From: a virus
DNA length: 44,848 nucleotides
IMG/VR virus record: IMGVR_UViG_3300038557_000046
Span: 1 to 44,848 of that record
Direction: 5' to 3' (one strand)
Under the pieces are notes generated by a model, which was given only the letters and a program-made list of their open reading frames with translations, was not told the DNA's origin and did no database searches. Every line of letters begins with the position of its first letter. Position 1 is the first letter of the stretch. Shown here piece after piece: positions 25,137 through 33,013 of this stretch. Made by a program: the position numbers and the translations under genes.

Positions 25137-25424
25137 TTATGCTGCTTTGTAGTTCTGCAAATACTCAAGCGCCTGCTGCATCACGTCGCGTAACGCATCG
25201 GCGGGCGAGCCGCCGTCTGTGTCGCAGTGAAAGCCGCTGTCAAGCGGTTCTCCAAATTTTGCACTCTCGGCTAACTCAGCTTGGCACCCTTTTCCGTCCG
25301 GCGCGCACGACGCGTGGGCGCCAACGGAGCATTGCCCTACGGACCACCAGAAGCCCGGCAGCGCGGCTTCAAATTCGACTATCGCGTTCGCGAATTCTTG
25401 AGCGTTAGTGTTCCAACCAGCCAC
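25137..25424 (-). CDS. hypothetical cysteine-containing protein
   Basis: A 95-residue protein with four Cys residues (QCSVGAHASCAPDGKGCQ and FHCDTDGG), possibly metal-binding or disulphide-linked, and helical ends. The GTG at 25424 follows TAAGGAGCGCCCC. No family was recognised. Confidence 0.6.
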   Translation of the reverse strand: MAGWNTNAQEFANAIVEFEAALPGFWWSVGQCSVGAHASCAPDGKGCQAELAESAKFGEPLDSGFHCDTDGGSPADALRDVMQQALEYLQNYKAA

Positions 25425-25434
25425 GGGGCGCTCC

Positions 25435-25671
25435 TTACTTTGAGAACGGCGCGTCCTGCGTGAGCGCCATCATGAGGGTAATCGGTCCCGTGCTTTCTGC
25501 TTTTATGAAGTGCTGAATGCAAAGCGCTTGCACCGGATCAGGCCAGCAGTGACAGCCTTTGGGTATGTGGTAGATGCCGATAGCGTCGTCACACCCGAAA
25601 CGGCATTTTGGGACGCTCGCTTCAATCTCGTCTTCAAGCCAGTTTTCGGACAGCTCGGCTACACGGGTCAC
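25435..25671 (-). CDS. small Cys/His-rich protein
   Basis: A 78-residue protein containing CRFGCDDAIGIYHIPKGCHC and a later Cys-x-x-His, a likely zinc-binding arrangement. The GTG at 25671 is 7 bases after TAAGGAGC and the upstream frame belongs to the recombinase end. A DNA- or RNA-binding or protein-interaction role is possible but unproven. Confidence 0.6.
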   Translation of the reverse strand: MTRVAELSENWLEDEIEASVPKCRFGCDDAIGIYHIPKGCHCWPDPVQALCIQHFIKAESTGPITLMMALTQDAPFSK

Positions 25672-25682
25672 GTCGGCGCTCC

Positions 25683-26303
25683 TTATGTTTTCTTCCGCTT
25701 CCACTTGCGGATCAATTTCGGTGAAACGTTTGCATAGATCGTCGGCTGAGTGACGCCCAACGCGCCAGCGGTCCAAGCAACGGACTTGCCGTCCTTCAGG
25801 TGCTTTTCGGCTTTTGCTACCTTCCCAGGCGTCATCTTGCGGGGAGCACCAATCGGAACACCACGGCGCTTTGCAGCGGCAACGCCGAATTTGGTTCGCT
25901 CCACGATCAAGTCACGCTCGAACTGAGCCAGTGCTCCGATCATGTGGAAGGCGAGACGGCCAACGGGTGTCGTCGTATCGATGCCCTCAGTCAGCGACTT
26001 GAATTTGATTCCCCGCTTCTCAAGGTCTTCCATCTTCGTGAGCAGATCACGCATGGACCGACCTAGGCGGTCGAGCTTGTAGACGACGAAGGTGTCACCT
26101 TCGCGAGCGTCCATCAGAGCAAGATTGAGCTTTGGGCGGCTTCGCTTCACTGCTGAGCCCGTCTCATAATACAGGTTGTCTTCCATGACCCCGGCTGCCC
26201 GCAGAGCCTCTAACTGGGCATCCACGTTTTGCTCAGCCGTGGAGACGCGGGCATAACCGACAAGGCGGTTGTTGCTGACAGGGTCCTGTTTAACTCTCTT
26301 CAT
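25683..26303 (-). CDS. serine recombinase (resolvase/invertase family)
   Basis: A 206-residue protein with all resolvase landmarks: VGYARVSTAEQN (catalytic Ser21), YKLDRLGRS (75-83), LTEGIDTTTPVGRL, ALAQFERDLIVERT (124-137) and a C-terminal helix-turn-helix (about 157-195, ending SVAWTAGALGVTQPTIY). The length is normal for small serine recombinases, and all key arginines in these motifs appear present. It cuts and re-joins DNA at paired sites. Possible roles are prophage integration or excision, dimer resolution, or inversion. It heads the cassette array; no tyrosine integrase is in the window. Confidence 0.9.
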   Translation of the reverse strand: MKRVKQDPVSNNRLVGYARVSTAEQNVDAQLEALRAAGVMEDNLYYETGSAVKRSRPKLNLALMDAREGDTFVVYKLDRLGRSMRDLLTKMEDLEKRGIKFKSLTEGIDTTTPVGRLAFHMIGALAQFERDLIVERTKFGVAAAKRRGVPIGAPRKMTPGKVAKAEKHLKDGKSVAWTAGALGVTQPTIYANVSPKLIRKWKRKKT

Positions 26304-26354
26304 TCTGCAAACCTGAAAGTTAAGTTGCCTGCACAGGACTTTCCTTAGTTTAAG

Positions 26355-26525
26355 CTAGCGCTTCTTAGTCTCGCGCTTATCGAGAAATTCCCGAAGCGCA
26401 GCCTCGTGCACAGCCGTTTTCGATGGCCGCACGTCCTGCGACGCGATCCACTTATCCAGTCTCGCCAGCAACTCGGGATCGAGCGCAAGCGAAGTCATCT
26501 TTTTGAGTCGGGCCATTGTGGTCAT
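26355..26525 (-). CDS. ribbon-helix-helix DNA-binding protein
   Basis: A 56-residue protein: KKMTSLALDPELLARLDKWI then PSKTAVHEAALREFLDKR. The strand plus two helices fit the CopG/Arc (RHH) fold. ATG at 26525 or 26516. The -10 of its promoter ends about 9 bases upstream, so the transcript is probably leaderless. It is divergent from the 26626 gene with a 20-bp palindrome between them, arguing for autoregulation. It may be the regulator of both operons. Confidence 0.75.
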   Translation of the reverse strand: MTTMARLKKMTSLALDPELLARLDKWIASQDVRPSKTAVHEAALREFLDKRETKKR

Positions 26526-26533
26526 GGAGTGAC

Positions 26534-26561
26534 ATAGTACAGATTTGTATGCAAGTGTCAA
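26534..26561 (-). promoter_or_regulatory. promoter for the RHH gene
   Basis: On the minus strand TTGACA (26561-26556), a 16-bp spacer and TACTAT (26539-26534). The predicted transcript start is about 2 bases before the ATG at 26525. Its -35 is half of the palindrome shared with the divergent promoter. Confidence 0.6.
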
Positions 26562-26575
26562 GACACGTATTGACA
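26556..26575. promoter_or_regulatory. 20-bp palindrome between divergent promoters
   Basis: TGTCAA-N8-TTGACA, where both arms are -35 boxes (one per strand). A protein bound here would silence both directions. The RHH protein is the natural candidate. It shares TGTC/GACA ends with the 19-bp operators but lacks the AACAGACA half and has different spacing. Confidence 0.6.
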
Positions 26576-26598
26576 CGGCGGTTCAGACTCGCTAGATT
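26570..26598 (+). promoter_or_regulatory. forward promoter for 26626 operon
   Basis: TTGACA (26570-26575), a 17-bp spacer and TAGATT (26593-26598). It shares the pattern TTGACAC-N16-TAGATTG with the promoter at 38866. It drives the + cluster 26626-28055. Confidence 0.7.
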
Positions 26599-26625
26599 GG
26601 GTTTATCGAACAACGGAGACGGACA

Positions 26626-26835
26626 ATGCAGACCCTTCCGCAGAACATAGCTGCCAAGATCGTCAGCAACACAGCCCCAGTGGCTGCGCGGATGGTCAAG
26701 ACGGCGACCCCTAAGGGGCAGTGGAAGCCGCTACTTGTTCTCGAATTCGCTGAGGCGGCTCCAGTCGGAGTAACGGGCCGCTCAAGCGACGGCCTTCGCA
26801 AGTGGGCCGCCAAGTACGGGCTAAACGTTCAGTGA
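26626..26835 (+). CDS. hypothetical protein
   Basis: A 69-residue protein rich in Ala, Val and Lys (KIVSNTAPVAARMVKTATPKG). It is preceded by CGGAGACGGACA, a good Shine-Dalgarno. It is the first gene after the forward promoter at 26570, hence likely early. No family was recognised. Confidence 0.6.
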   Translation: MQTLPQNIAAKIVSNTAPVAARMVKTATPKGQWKPLLVLEFAEAAPVGVTGRSSDGLRKWAAKYGLNVQ

Positions 26836-26843
26836 GGAATGCA

Positions 26844-26990
26844 ATGATCGACCAGCCTACGACGAGTTACGAGAAGGAAATGGTGTCCAAAGACAAGTGT
26901 CCGCGATGCCGTGGGTCGCTTGATACGGGTTGGGAGTGCAACGACTGTGGCTATGACGCGCGGATGATTGCGCTCGAAAACTCAAAGTGA
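26844..26990 (+). CDS. small zinc-ribbon protein
   Basis: A 48-residue protein with CPRCRGSLDTGWECNDCGY, a CxxC-x10-CxxC zinc ribbon. GAGGA lies before the ATG at 26844. Such ribbons mediate protein or nucleic-acid contacts. The specific role in the phage is unknown. Confidence 0.65.
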   Translation: MIDQPTTSYEKEMVSKDKCPRCRGSLDTGWECNDCGYDARMIALENSK

Positions 26991-27001
26991 GGCCCGGGAT
27001 C

Positions 27002-27229
27002 ATGAAGAACCCGTATCGCGGATTTAAAATCGAGCGTTTCGGCATGGGGTACTATCAAGTGACCCCGGAGCGGAACAGCATCCGCATTCCGAAGTGGTAC
27101 ACGGCGAACCGCAAGCCTGATGGCGGATGGTACGTCACGAACCACTTCGGCCGCGTCCTAAAGGACGGGTCCGCGCTTCAGCCGAAAATAGCCGCCGCGT
27201 GCGAATTTCAGTACAGCGGCCGAGAGTAA
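27002..27229 (+). CDS. hypothetical protein
   Basis: A 75-residue beta-rich basic protein (PYRGFKIERFGMGYYQVT, then PDGGWYVTNHFGRVLKDG). GAGG lies 10 bases before the ATG at 27002. A GTG at 26987 overlapping the preceding stop is also possible. Function unknown. Confidence 0.55.
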   Translation: MKNPYRGFKIERFGMGYYQVTPERNSIRIPKWYTANRKPDGGWYVTNHFGRVLKDGSALQPKIAAACEFQYSGRE

Positions 27230-27243
27230 AGGAAACCCCCGTC

Positions 27244-27435
27244 ATGCCGATCTTCAGGTTGATTTTCTCGAAAGAGGGGCGCAAGCCCATGAGCGCGCCG
27301 TGGCGTGCTGATACTGTCGAAAAAGCGAAGCAGCACGCGCGCAACCAACTCACTGTACACGGCTACGACACCGTCGAGCTGTTCGATGACACGGGGAAGT
27401 TTGTCGAATCATTCGGCAAGCCGAAGGCGAAGTAG
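27244..27435 (+). CDS. hypothetical small protein
   Basis: A 63-residue protein (MPIFRLIFSKEGRKP, TVEKAKQHARNQL, VELFDDTGKFVESF) with an alpha/beta look, similar to small phage proteins of unknown function. AAAGGA precedes the ATG by 9-10 bases. It is part of the + early-type cluster. Confidence 0.6.
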   Translation: MPIFRLIFSKEGRKPMSAPWRADTVEKAKQHARNQLTVHGYDTVELFDDTGKFVESFGKPKAK

Positions 27436-27441
27436 GGAATC

Positions 27442-27747
27442 ATGGACTGGGAACAGAAATTCGCCGCGCTCAAAAGCCTGTCGCCGCTAAGCAGTGATTG
27501 CGCCGTCTTCATGCGCAAGCCGGGAAGCTGGTACGTCACACTTGGCTCTATCGAGATCGGCGGGGATGGTGTGCTGACGATGGTGAGCGGGGATGGGGAC
27601 ACTCCTCGGGCCGCAATCGAAGATGCATGGGAACGCGTGACATCGCTTGGCCCTAACCGCTACCTCGTGTTGAATGCGGGCTCGGACGCCCGTCGTCACG
27701 TTCGCTGGAATGGGTTTATGTGGGCTGAGGTGCCAAAGGCCGCTTGA
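27442..27747 (+). CDS. hypothetical phage protein
   Basis: A 101-residue protein with PGSWYVTLGSIEIGGDGVL and a helical TPRAAIEDAWERVT stretch, an arrangement seen in small phage proteins of unknown role. AGGGA lies 2 bases before the ATG; the spacing is short, so re-initiation after the upstream stop (27433-27435) is likely. Its stop overlaps the next start (TGATG). Confidence 0.6.
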   Translation: MDWEQKFAALKSLSPLSSDCAVFMRKPGSWYVTLGSIEIGGDGVLTMVSGDGDTPRAAIEDAWERVTSLGPNRYLVLNAGSDARRHVRWNGFMWAEVPKAA

Positions 27748-28055
27748 TGGATCAAAAATTGCCCGACCGCTTCCAGGATTCCGTGCTCGAGCGCGACTTT
27801 CAGCGCACGCTCATGAGCGAGACCGCAAAGCTCGCGCGCTCAGCCGAACGCTGGGGCGCGGGGCCGCAGGGTGCGGAGCTGGCGAACTACGCTCGAGCCA
27901 TGTCAGAACTCGATTTCACCGGCGCGATGGACTACCGCGACAACATCCGCCGCGCCTTCACCGATGCACGCTGGAATCGCATCGTCGGCTGCGTCACCGC
28001 CGGTTGCTTCGCTCTGATGTTCGTCATCCCGCTCACAATCTGGCTCTCTTACTGA
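27747..28055 (+). CDS. C-terminally membrane-anchored protein
   Basis: A 102-residue protein. It is helical and charged for 80 residues, then has one hydrophobic segment (IVGCVTAGCFALMFVIPLTIWL) at the extreme C-terminus, giving a tail anchor. The ATG at 27747 overlaps the previous stop (TGATG). The 3' end overlaps the convergent gene at 28049 by 7 bases. Its function is unknown; tail-anchored topology suits a membrane effector. Confidence 0.65.
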   Translation: MDQKLPDRFQDSVLERDFQRTLMSETAKLARSAERWGAGPQGAELANYARAMSELDFTGAMDYRDNIRRAFTDARWNRIVGCVTAGCFALMFVIPLTIWLSY

Positions 28056-29746
28056 CGCGAGAGCTGCCGCGCTGTCCGGCGAATGACCTTCACGAGGTCC
28101 TGGTCAGACATCTTCGCGAACTCAGGATTCTGCTTCAGGGCACCCAAGGCCGACTGGATGGCGCTCCGGTAGCCCGCTGACGACGTATTTCCGGCGAGCT
28201 TGCTGATCTCGAACCCTCCGCGCTGGCCCTGCTCAGCGACCGCCCGCGCAATGGACAGCTCGCTCGCCTCCCGCGCGCTCTTGCTCACTGCCGCGCCGGC
28301 CCGGCGATAATGCCGATCAAACGTCCTGAAGGGCACCTCCACGCCCAGCTCGGCCTTAATGGCTGCCTTGGCCTGCCGAGCCGTCTTGCCCTCTCCTGCG
28401 AGCGCTGAGATGCGCTGAGCGACCTTCTCATCGCTAAGCGCCTGATTGTGCGCGCCGCGCGCGACGCGACCATCCTGCAGGAGCCTGATCCGGTCAGCCT
28501 TGCTCTGCTTGTTGGGCGCCTTATTGGCCACGGCGGGCGTCGGCGCGGCCGACCCAGCGGGAGCCTTGCTCTGGAAATTCGGACCAGCGTTCTGCGTGTC
28601 GCGGACGGCCCGTGAGCGGGCGGTCTTCACCGCAGCGGCCTCACCGCCCTTGAGCTGGCTCGCAGCCGCCCAGGGCGTCGCCTGCTTCGTCAAGAGGCGA
28701 CCGAGTTTCGAGCCCGCTGCAAAACCGAGCCCGGCCTGCCCAGCATCGTCATAAAGCTTCTGCTGATCCTCATCGTCGGTCGTGAGCTTCATCGCCTGCA
28801 TGCCGGCGAAGTCGGCGAGACCAGCGCCGGGGAGTGCCCACTCGGCCGCGCCGAACGTCATCGGCTTCTCAAAGGTGTCGCCCATGCCCTGGCTCTTCGA
28901 CGTCTCCGGCTTGAAGCGCGGCTCGGCTTTGCTGAGCATGCCCGACTTCGGCGCTTCGTCGATCTTCGAGAACGGCGCGGCCTGACCGCGCAGCGTATGC
29001 GCCTCGTCGACCAAGCCCATCAGCTCGTCACCGGCCTTCGTGCCGGCGACCATCTCGCCCTCAGGGACGGTTTTCATCGTCTCGCCGATCTTGCCAGCGA
29101 CGTTCGAAAACTTTCCGGCTCGGCCACGCGACAGAATCGCAGCGAGACCCGAGAGCGTCGCACCGCCGGCAGCGCCCGCCCCGAGGCCACCGAAGCGCCA
29201 CGCGTTCGTTTCTGACTGGTGATCGGCGAGCCGCTGCGCTTTCGCCTCATCCTGCTGGAATTGGCTCTTGCTTGAGATGCGAGCGCTGATCTCCTGAAGC
29301 TGTGCGTCAAGCGACCCCTCGCGCGCCTTGAGGTCATCATAGTCCGGCCCCTTGCCGGGACGCACGACCCACTTGCCGGACGTCGGGTCCTTCACGCCGT
29401 TCGTCTGCTGATCGAGCTTCTCGCGAGTGGACTGGAGGTCACCCTGAAGCTGCTGGAACATCATGACGTCGGGATCGCTCGCGGCAGCCGGATCGGCGGC
29501 AGCTTCCTCCGGCATCATCAATGCACCGGCACCTGCACCGAGCGCGCCGCCCGCCGCGACCTTCGAGAACGGGCTCGAGAGCTTGCTGATACCCTTCATC
29601 ACCGGACCGGCCGCGCCGAGGCCGAGCGCGATCATCGCGGCCTTCTGAAGCTGCGAGCTGGCGCTCTCACCTCCGAACCAGCCGGGGTCTTCGGCCGGGG
29701 CCGGAGCGGGGGCGGGTGTCTGCGGAACGCTTTCGAAAGGTGACAT
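28049..29746 (-). CDS. large Ala/Gly-rich virion-type protein
   Basis: A 565-residue protein. The N-terminal 75 residues include glycine-alanine-rich hydrophobic stretches (ALGLGAAGPV, GGALGAGAGALM). The middle is a coiled coil plus a second Gly-rich stretch, and the C-terminal 140 residues are basic and helix-turn-helix-like. A GQAAPFSK linker recalls the AAPF linkers in the ART protein at 36938. It follows the portal gene by 4 bases. A DNA-ejection or internal virion role is plausible. Confidence 0.5.
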   Translation of the reverse strand: MSPFESVPQTPAPAPAPAEDPGWFGGESASSQLQKAAMIALGLGAAGPVMKGISKLSSPFSKVAAGGALGAGAGALMMPEEAAADPAAASDPDVMMFQQLQGDLQSTREKLDQQTNGVKDPTSGKWVVRPGKGPDYDDLKAREGSLDAQLQEISARISSKSQFQQDEAKAQRLADHQSETNAWRFGGLGAGAAGGATLSGLAAILSRGRAGKFSNVAGKIGETMKTVPEGEMVAGTKAGDELMGLVDEAHTLRGQAAPFSKIDEAPKSGMLSKAEPRFKPETSKSQGMGDTFEKPMTFGAAEWALPGAGLADFAGMQAMKLTTDDEDQQKLYDDAGQAGLGFAAGSKLGRLLTKQATPWAAASQLKGGEAAAVKTARSRAVRDTQNAGPNFQSKAPAGSAAPTPAVANKAPNKQSKADRIRLLQDGRVARGAHNQALSDEKVAQRISALAGEGKTARQAKAAIKAELGVEVPFRTFDRHYRRAGAAVSKSAREASELSIARAVAEQGQRGGFEISKLAGNTSSAGYRSAIQSALGALKQNPEFAKMSDQDLVKVIRRTARQLSRQ

Positions 29747-29750
29747 TGAC

Positions 29751-32471
29751 CTACCTCAAGTGACTGTTGCGATCTTGGCGTGCGCCGACTTGCTGATCGT
29801 GCTGATGCTGCTGTTCTTTGTGTTGCATATCCTGCGCACTCTCCTGCTCACGGAGCGCGCCCTCGCGCTGCATCTGCTCGCTTTCGTGAGCCATGCGCTG
29901 CTGATCCATCGCCTGCTGCGTCTGCATGTTCTGTTGGTCGACCACCATCTGCTGCTCATTCATTCGAGCTTGCTGCTCGGCTTGCTGAGCCTGCAGGGCC
30001 ATGTCCTGCTGAGCCTGGGCCTGGGCGACCTGGGTCTTCATCTGACCTTCCTGAATTTTCAGCTCGGTCTTCGCCTGAAGCTCCTGCTTTTTGAATTCAT
30101 GCTCCTCGGTCCTCATCGCCATTTCTTGCTGATGCTTCTCGCGGTCGTGAGCCAGCTCCTGATCTTGACCTTCCTTCTTGAGCTGCAGCTCCTCGCGCTT
30201 GATCTCGAGATCAGCCTGCTTGTCGTCGCCACCTTCGCCGCCCTCGATGGACGGGAGGCCCGGTACGGTCGCGAGGTTCGGCGCGATCTGAGCGAGCATC
30301 ATTGCGATCTGCTCCGGCGGCACCTGCGGCGGCTGCATCTGACCCGACTGCGGGTCCATGTACTCGACCGGCGCGCCCATGCCGCGCGCTGCCGTCGCCC
30401 ACTGGAATGCGAGATGCTGTCCGATGAGCGCGATAGCCGCCGGCCCGACCTGAGCCTGCACCTGCGGATTGCCGCCAAACTCCGGGTTTGACATGAACGC
30501 CCAAAGCACCTTGAGATGGCTCTCGTGATGCTGCTCGGGGAGCACGGCAACCGGCTTGCCGAGAAGGATGGCCTGGATTTCGCCGGCCGGATCATACGGC
30601 TGCGGCGGCGCATCCTCGGGCACCAGCTCGTCAACGTCGGGCGCCCGCATGGCCTTGAAGAGACGTTTGATGGCGACCTTGCGCGGCACGACGTCGGGGT
30701 TCGCGGCCGACACCTCATAGACGGCCTGCGCAATGGCGACGCGCTGGCTCGATGAGAAGATGTTGGGGTCTGACACCGGGATGATGTCGATACCCGGCTG
30801 GAAGTCCTCAGCGTAAACCGAGCGCTCTTCGCCAGCCACATCGTAGGGATAGCCGTCTTCAGGGGCGTAGTCGGAGCACAGCTCGAAGCGCAGCCGCAGC
30901 TCGTCGGCGACCGATCCGTGATGCAGGCGATGGATGGTCGACATGACCTTCTCGCCGCGCTCGAGGAGCTGCGTGATCGTGCCGACAGCAACGTTCTTGC
31001 CGTCAGAGCCGCCGGTCTGAATGTCGGTTGTGGCCGTGAAGCGTTGCGCGCCTTCGATGAGCAGGCCGAGAAGCTGGAACAGAGCCGGAGACGGCTCCTT
31101 CACGGGGATCGGGAAAAATGCCTTCTGCAGGTCCTCGCTCGTCGCGTCGACCGGCCGCCACTCGCCCGGCGAGACGACCATGGTCTCGCCCTTCAGATTG
31201 GCGTTCTTCGACATGAAGCCGCCGGAAAGGGACGCTGTCGCCGCGCTGTCGAGCAGCACGCGGAGCGCACCCGTCGCCGCAGCCTGCAGGCCGCCGATCA
31301 GATGCAAGAGGCCGAAGTCGTAGAAGCCGAAGCCCGGCACGAAGCTGTACTTCGTGAAATAGAGTTTGCGGCGGAAGCGAGCGTCGCCCTGCTTCCAGCC
31401 GGCATAGATCGAGAGCACCTGTCGGGAGTGACGGTCCACACTGACGATATAGGGCAGCTCGAGGCCTGTCGGATTCCCCTCCGCGTCAGTGTGCTCGTAT
31501 CCCGGCAGACTGAGGTTCGTGCACGTCTCGAAAATCTCGTGCTCGACGTCCTCATCATCGCCATCGGGCTGAACGTCGACAGCCTCGTTTTTGAGGTCAC
31601 GGATTTCATCCGCCTCCTCGACGGTCGGCGCGCTGATCTCGATGTCGCGATAGTACCCGACGATCTGCATGTGCCGGATGTCGTTCGGCGACTTCCGCAT
31701 ACGGTGCGTGAAGCGCTTTGCCGTCTTGAGGCCCGTCGCCTCGGCCGGGACGATGAGGTCCTCAGCGGGAACGAAGATGCCGATGTTGCGGTCGAGCACC
31801 GGATCGCGGAACGTCTTGCGGAACGCGCACCCGTGGAGCGGAACGGACCACAAGAGACGCGACGTCTCGTTGATGTAGTCCTCATCCTCGACCATCAGCT
31901 CATAGTTCATGTATTCGGCGACGCGCTCGCCGCGTTCGATGCGGTCCTGACGCTGATCGCCGAGCACCTTCGACTTTGCTGGACCCTCTGCGGGGAACAG
32001 CTCGCCGAGCGTGCGCGCCCAGATGTGCGTCACAGCTTCGACGAGAAGCGGATGGACGACGTCGGACGCGCCCGGAAACGCACCGTCATCGATGTCGGAC
32101 TGCACGAGGCCCATCAGCTCGAGGCCGCGCTCGAAACGACGGCGCCACGGTTCGCGTTCGGTGATGTCGCGCTCGACACGCTCAACGATGTCGTCGCCGA
32201 GGGTTGCGAGGAAATCCTCGCTCATCACTTCGGCGAGGTTCTGCTGATGATTGATGTTTTCGACGCCGCCGCTCTCAAAGGGCGTGTCGTCGTTGCTCGA
32301 CTCGAAGACCTCGCCGTCCTCGCCCATCTCGAATGTGGACGCGAGAGCTTGATGATCCGGATTGTCGAAGCGGACGGTGAGATCGTCCTGCGACATGCCC
32401 TCGTAGACTTCCTCGTCGCTCAACGAGTCGTCATAGTCCATGGGCACGGATTGCGAGCGGATGCGCGGCAA
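29751..32471 (-). CDS. portal protein
   Basis: A 906-residue protein. It has WRRRFERGLELMGL and a DDGAFPGASDVVHPLLVEAV block near the N-terminus, with the body (to about 700) matching large P22-like portals. The last 200 residues form a long Gln/Met/Glu coiled coil (QEMAMRTEEHEFKKQELQ). The TTG at 32471 is favoured because GGAGAG lies 7 bases before it; the ATG at 32441 lacks one. The leader carries a GTTGTTGTT stretch (32488-32503). Confidence 0.85.
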   Translation of the reverse strand: MPRIRSQSVPMDYDDSLSDEEVYEGMSQDDLTVRFDNPDHQALASTFEMGEDGEVFESSNDDTPFESGGVENINHQQNLAEVMSEDFLATLGDDIVERVERDITEREPWRRRFERGLELMGLVQSDIDDGAFPGASDVVHPLLVEAVTHIWARTLGELFPAEGPAKSKVLGDQRQDRIERGERVAEYMNYELMVEDEDYINETSRLLWSVPLHGCAFRKTFRDPVLDRNIGIFVPAEDLIVPAEATGLKTAKRFTHRMRKSPNDIRHMQIVGYYRDIEISAPTVEEADEIRDLKNEAVDVQPDGDDEDVEHEIFETCTNLSLPGYEHTDAEGNPTGLELPYIVSVDRHSRQVLSIYAGWKQGDARFRRKLYFTKYSFVPGFGFYDFGLLHLIGGLQAAATGALRVLLDSAATASLSGGFMSKNANLKGETMVVSPGEWRPVDATSEDLQKAFFPIPVKEPSPALFQLLGLLIEGAQRFTATTDIQTGGSDGKNVAVGTITQLLERGEKVMSTIHRLHHGSVADELRLRFELCSDYAPEDGYPYDVAGEERSVYAEDFQPGIDIIPVSDPNIFSSSQRVAIAQAVYEVSAANPDVVPRKVAIKRLFKAMRAPDVDELVPEDAPPQPYDPAGEIQAILLGKPVAVLPEQHHESHLKVLWAFMSNPEFGGNPQVQAQVGPAAIALIGQHLAFQWATAARGMGAPVEYMDPQSGQMQPPQVPPEQIAMMLAQIAPNLATVPGLPSIEGGEGGDDKQADLEIKREELQLKKEGQDQELAHDREKHQQEMAMRTEEHEFKKQELQAKTELKIQEGQMKTQVAQAQAQQDMALQAQQAEQQARMNEQQMVVDQQNMQTQQAMDQQRMAHESEQMQREGALREQESAQDMQHKEQQHQHDQQVGARQDRNSHLR

Positions 32472-32549
32472 GGTCGTCTCTCCAGGTCTGAAACAACAAC
32501 CGGGGGAACAACCTTGATGTGTTCACCTACCTATATTCGCCCGAGGGCG

Positions 32550-32855
32550 CTAGCTCTTGGTTTTAGTGGTCTTCATGCCAGTGTTGTGGATCACAAAACG
32601 CTCGAGACCCTGAATGAGCCTGCTCGCGTAAATGGATGCAGCCTCGATGCCAGCCTGCGCCGCCACATCCTGCAGAAACAGCTCGAGGGACTTGTCGAGC
32701 GTCATTCCCGTCAGGGCCATGTTGCCATCGAACTCGCGGCTCTCGAGCCCCACCATGGCGCCGTATAGCGCCGAAGCACCGGCATCCGTCTTATGGTCGA
32801 CCCAGTCACTCGGCGGCCGATTGGCCCCGAGGAAAATGCGAGGATTGTCGCTCAC
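32550..32855 (-). CDS. hypothetical protein upstream of portal
   Basis: A 101-residue protein with an ordered centre (GASALYGAMVGL, LDKSLELFLQDVAAQAG, IYASRLIQGLERFVI) and a Lys/Thr tail. It is the last of four small overlapping genes between the terminase and portal genes. It may be a virion or packaging accessory factor; family not recognised. Confidence 0.55.
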   Translation of the reverse strand: MSDNPRIFLGANRPPSDWVDHKTDAGASALYGAMVGLESREFDGNMALTGMTLDKSLELFLQDVAAQAGIEAASIYASRLIQGLERFVIHNTGMKTTKTKS

Positions 32856-33013
32856 TGCGGCCTCTTCTTCATGTTGGCCATTCGGTCTTTGAGGCGGTTG
32901 CGCTTCACCTCATCGAGGAGCGCTTGAATGTCCGTCTTGTCGAAGAGGACGGAATTCGTGCGCGACTTGTCGATCTGCTTGTCGATCTTCGAGATGAGAT
33001 AGTCGGTAACCAT
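32852..33013 (-). CDS. hypothetical small protein
   Basis: A 53-residue basic protein (MVTDYLISKIDKQIDKSRTNS, then QALLDEVKRNRLKDRM). The ATG at 33013 overlaps the preceding stop (ATGA-type), and its stop overlaps the next ATG. Coupling on both sides suggests a genuine gene. The function is unknown. Confidence 0.55.
   Translation of the reverse strand: MVTDYLISKIDKQIDKSRTNSVLFDKTDIQALLDEVKRNRLKDRMANMKKRPQ

Larger units (their letters stand above)
23940..25685 (-). other. array of nine stop/Shine-Dalgarno fused junctions
   Basis: On the minus strand the sequence (T)AAGGAGC recurs before nine genes in a row, at 23940-23947, 24151-24158, 24305-24312, 24506-24513, 24719-24726, 24903-24910, 25132-25139, 25430-25437 and 25678-25685. 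In eight of them the TAA is the stop codon of the preceding gene. Starts (ATG or GTG) follow 4 to 9 bases later. Confidence 0.85.

Noticed and set aside
32525-32555. Short GC palindrome (CGCC/GGCG) downstream of the 32550 gene as terminator
   Set aside because: A four-base stem without a T-run, too weak to call.
30918-32768. Long plus-strand open frame opposite the portal gene
   Set aside because: No Shine-Dalgarno or domain pattern. The opposite strand encodes a coherent portal protein.
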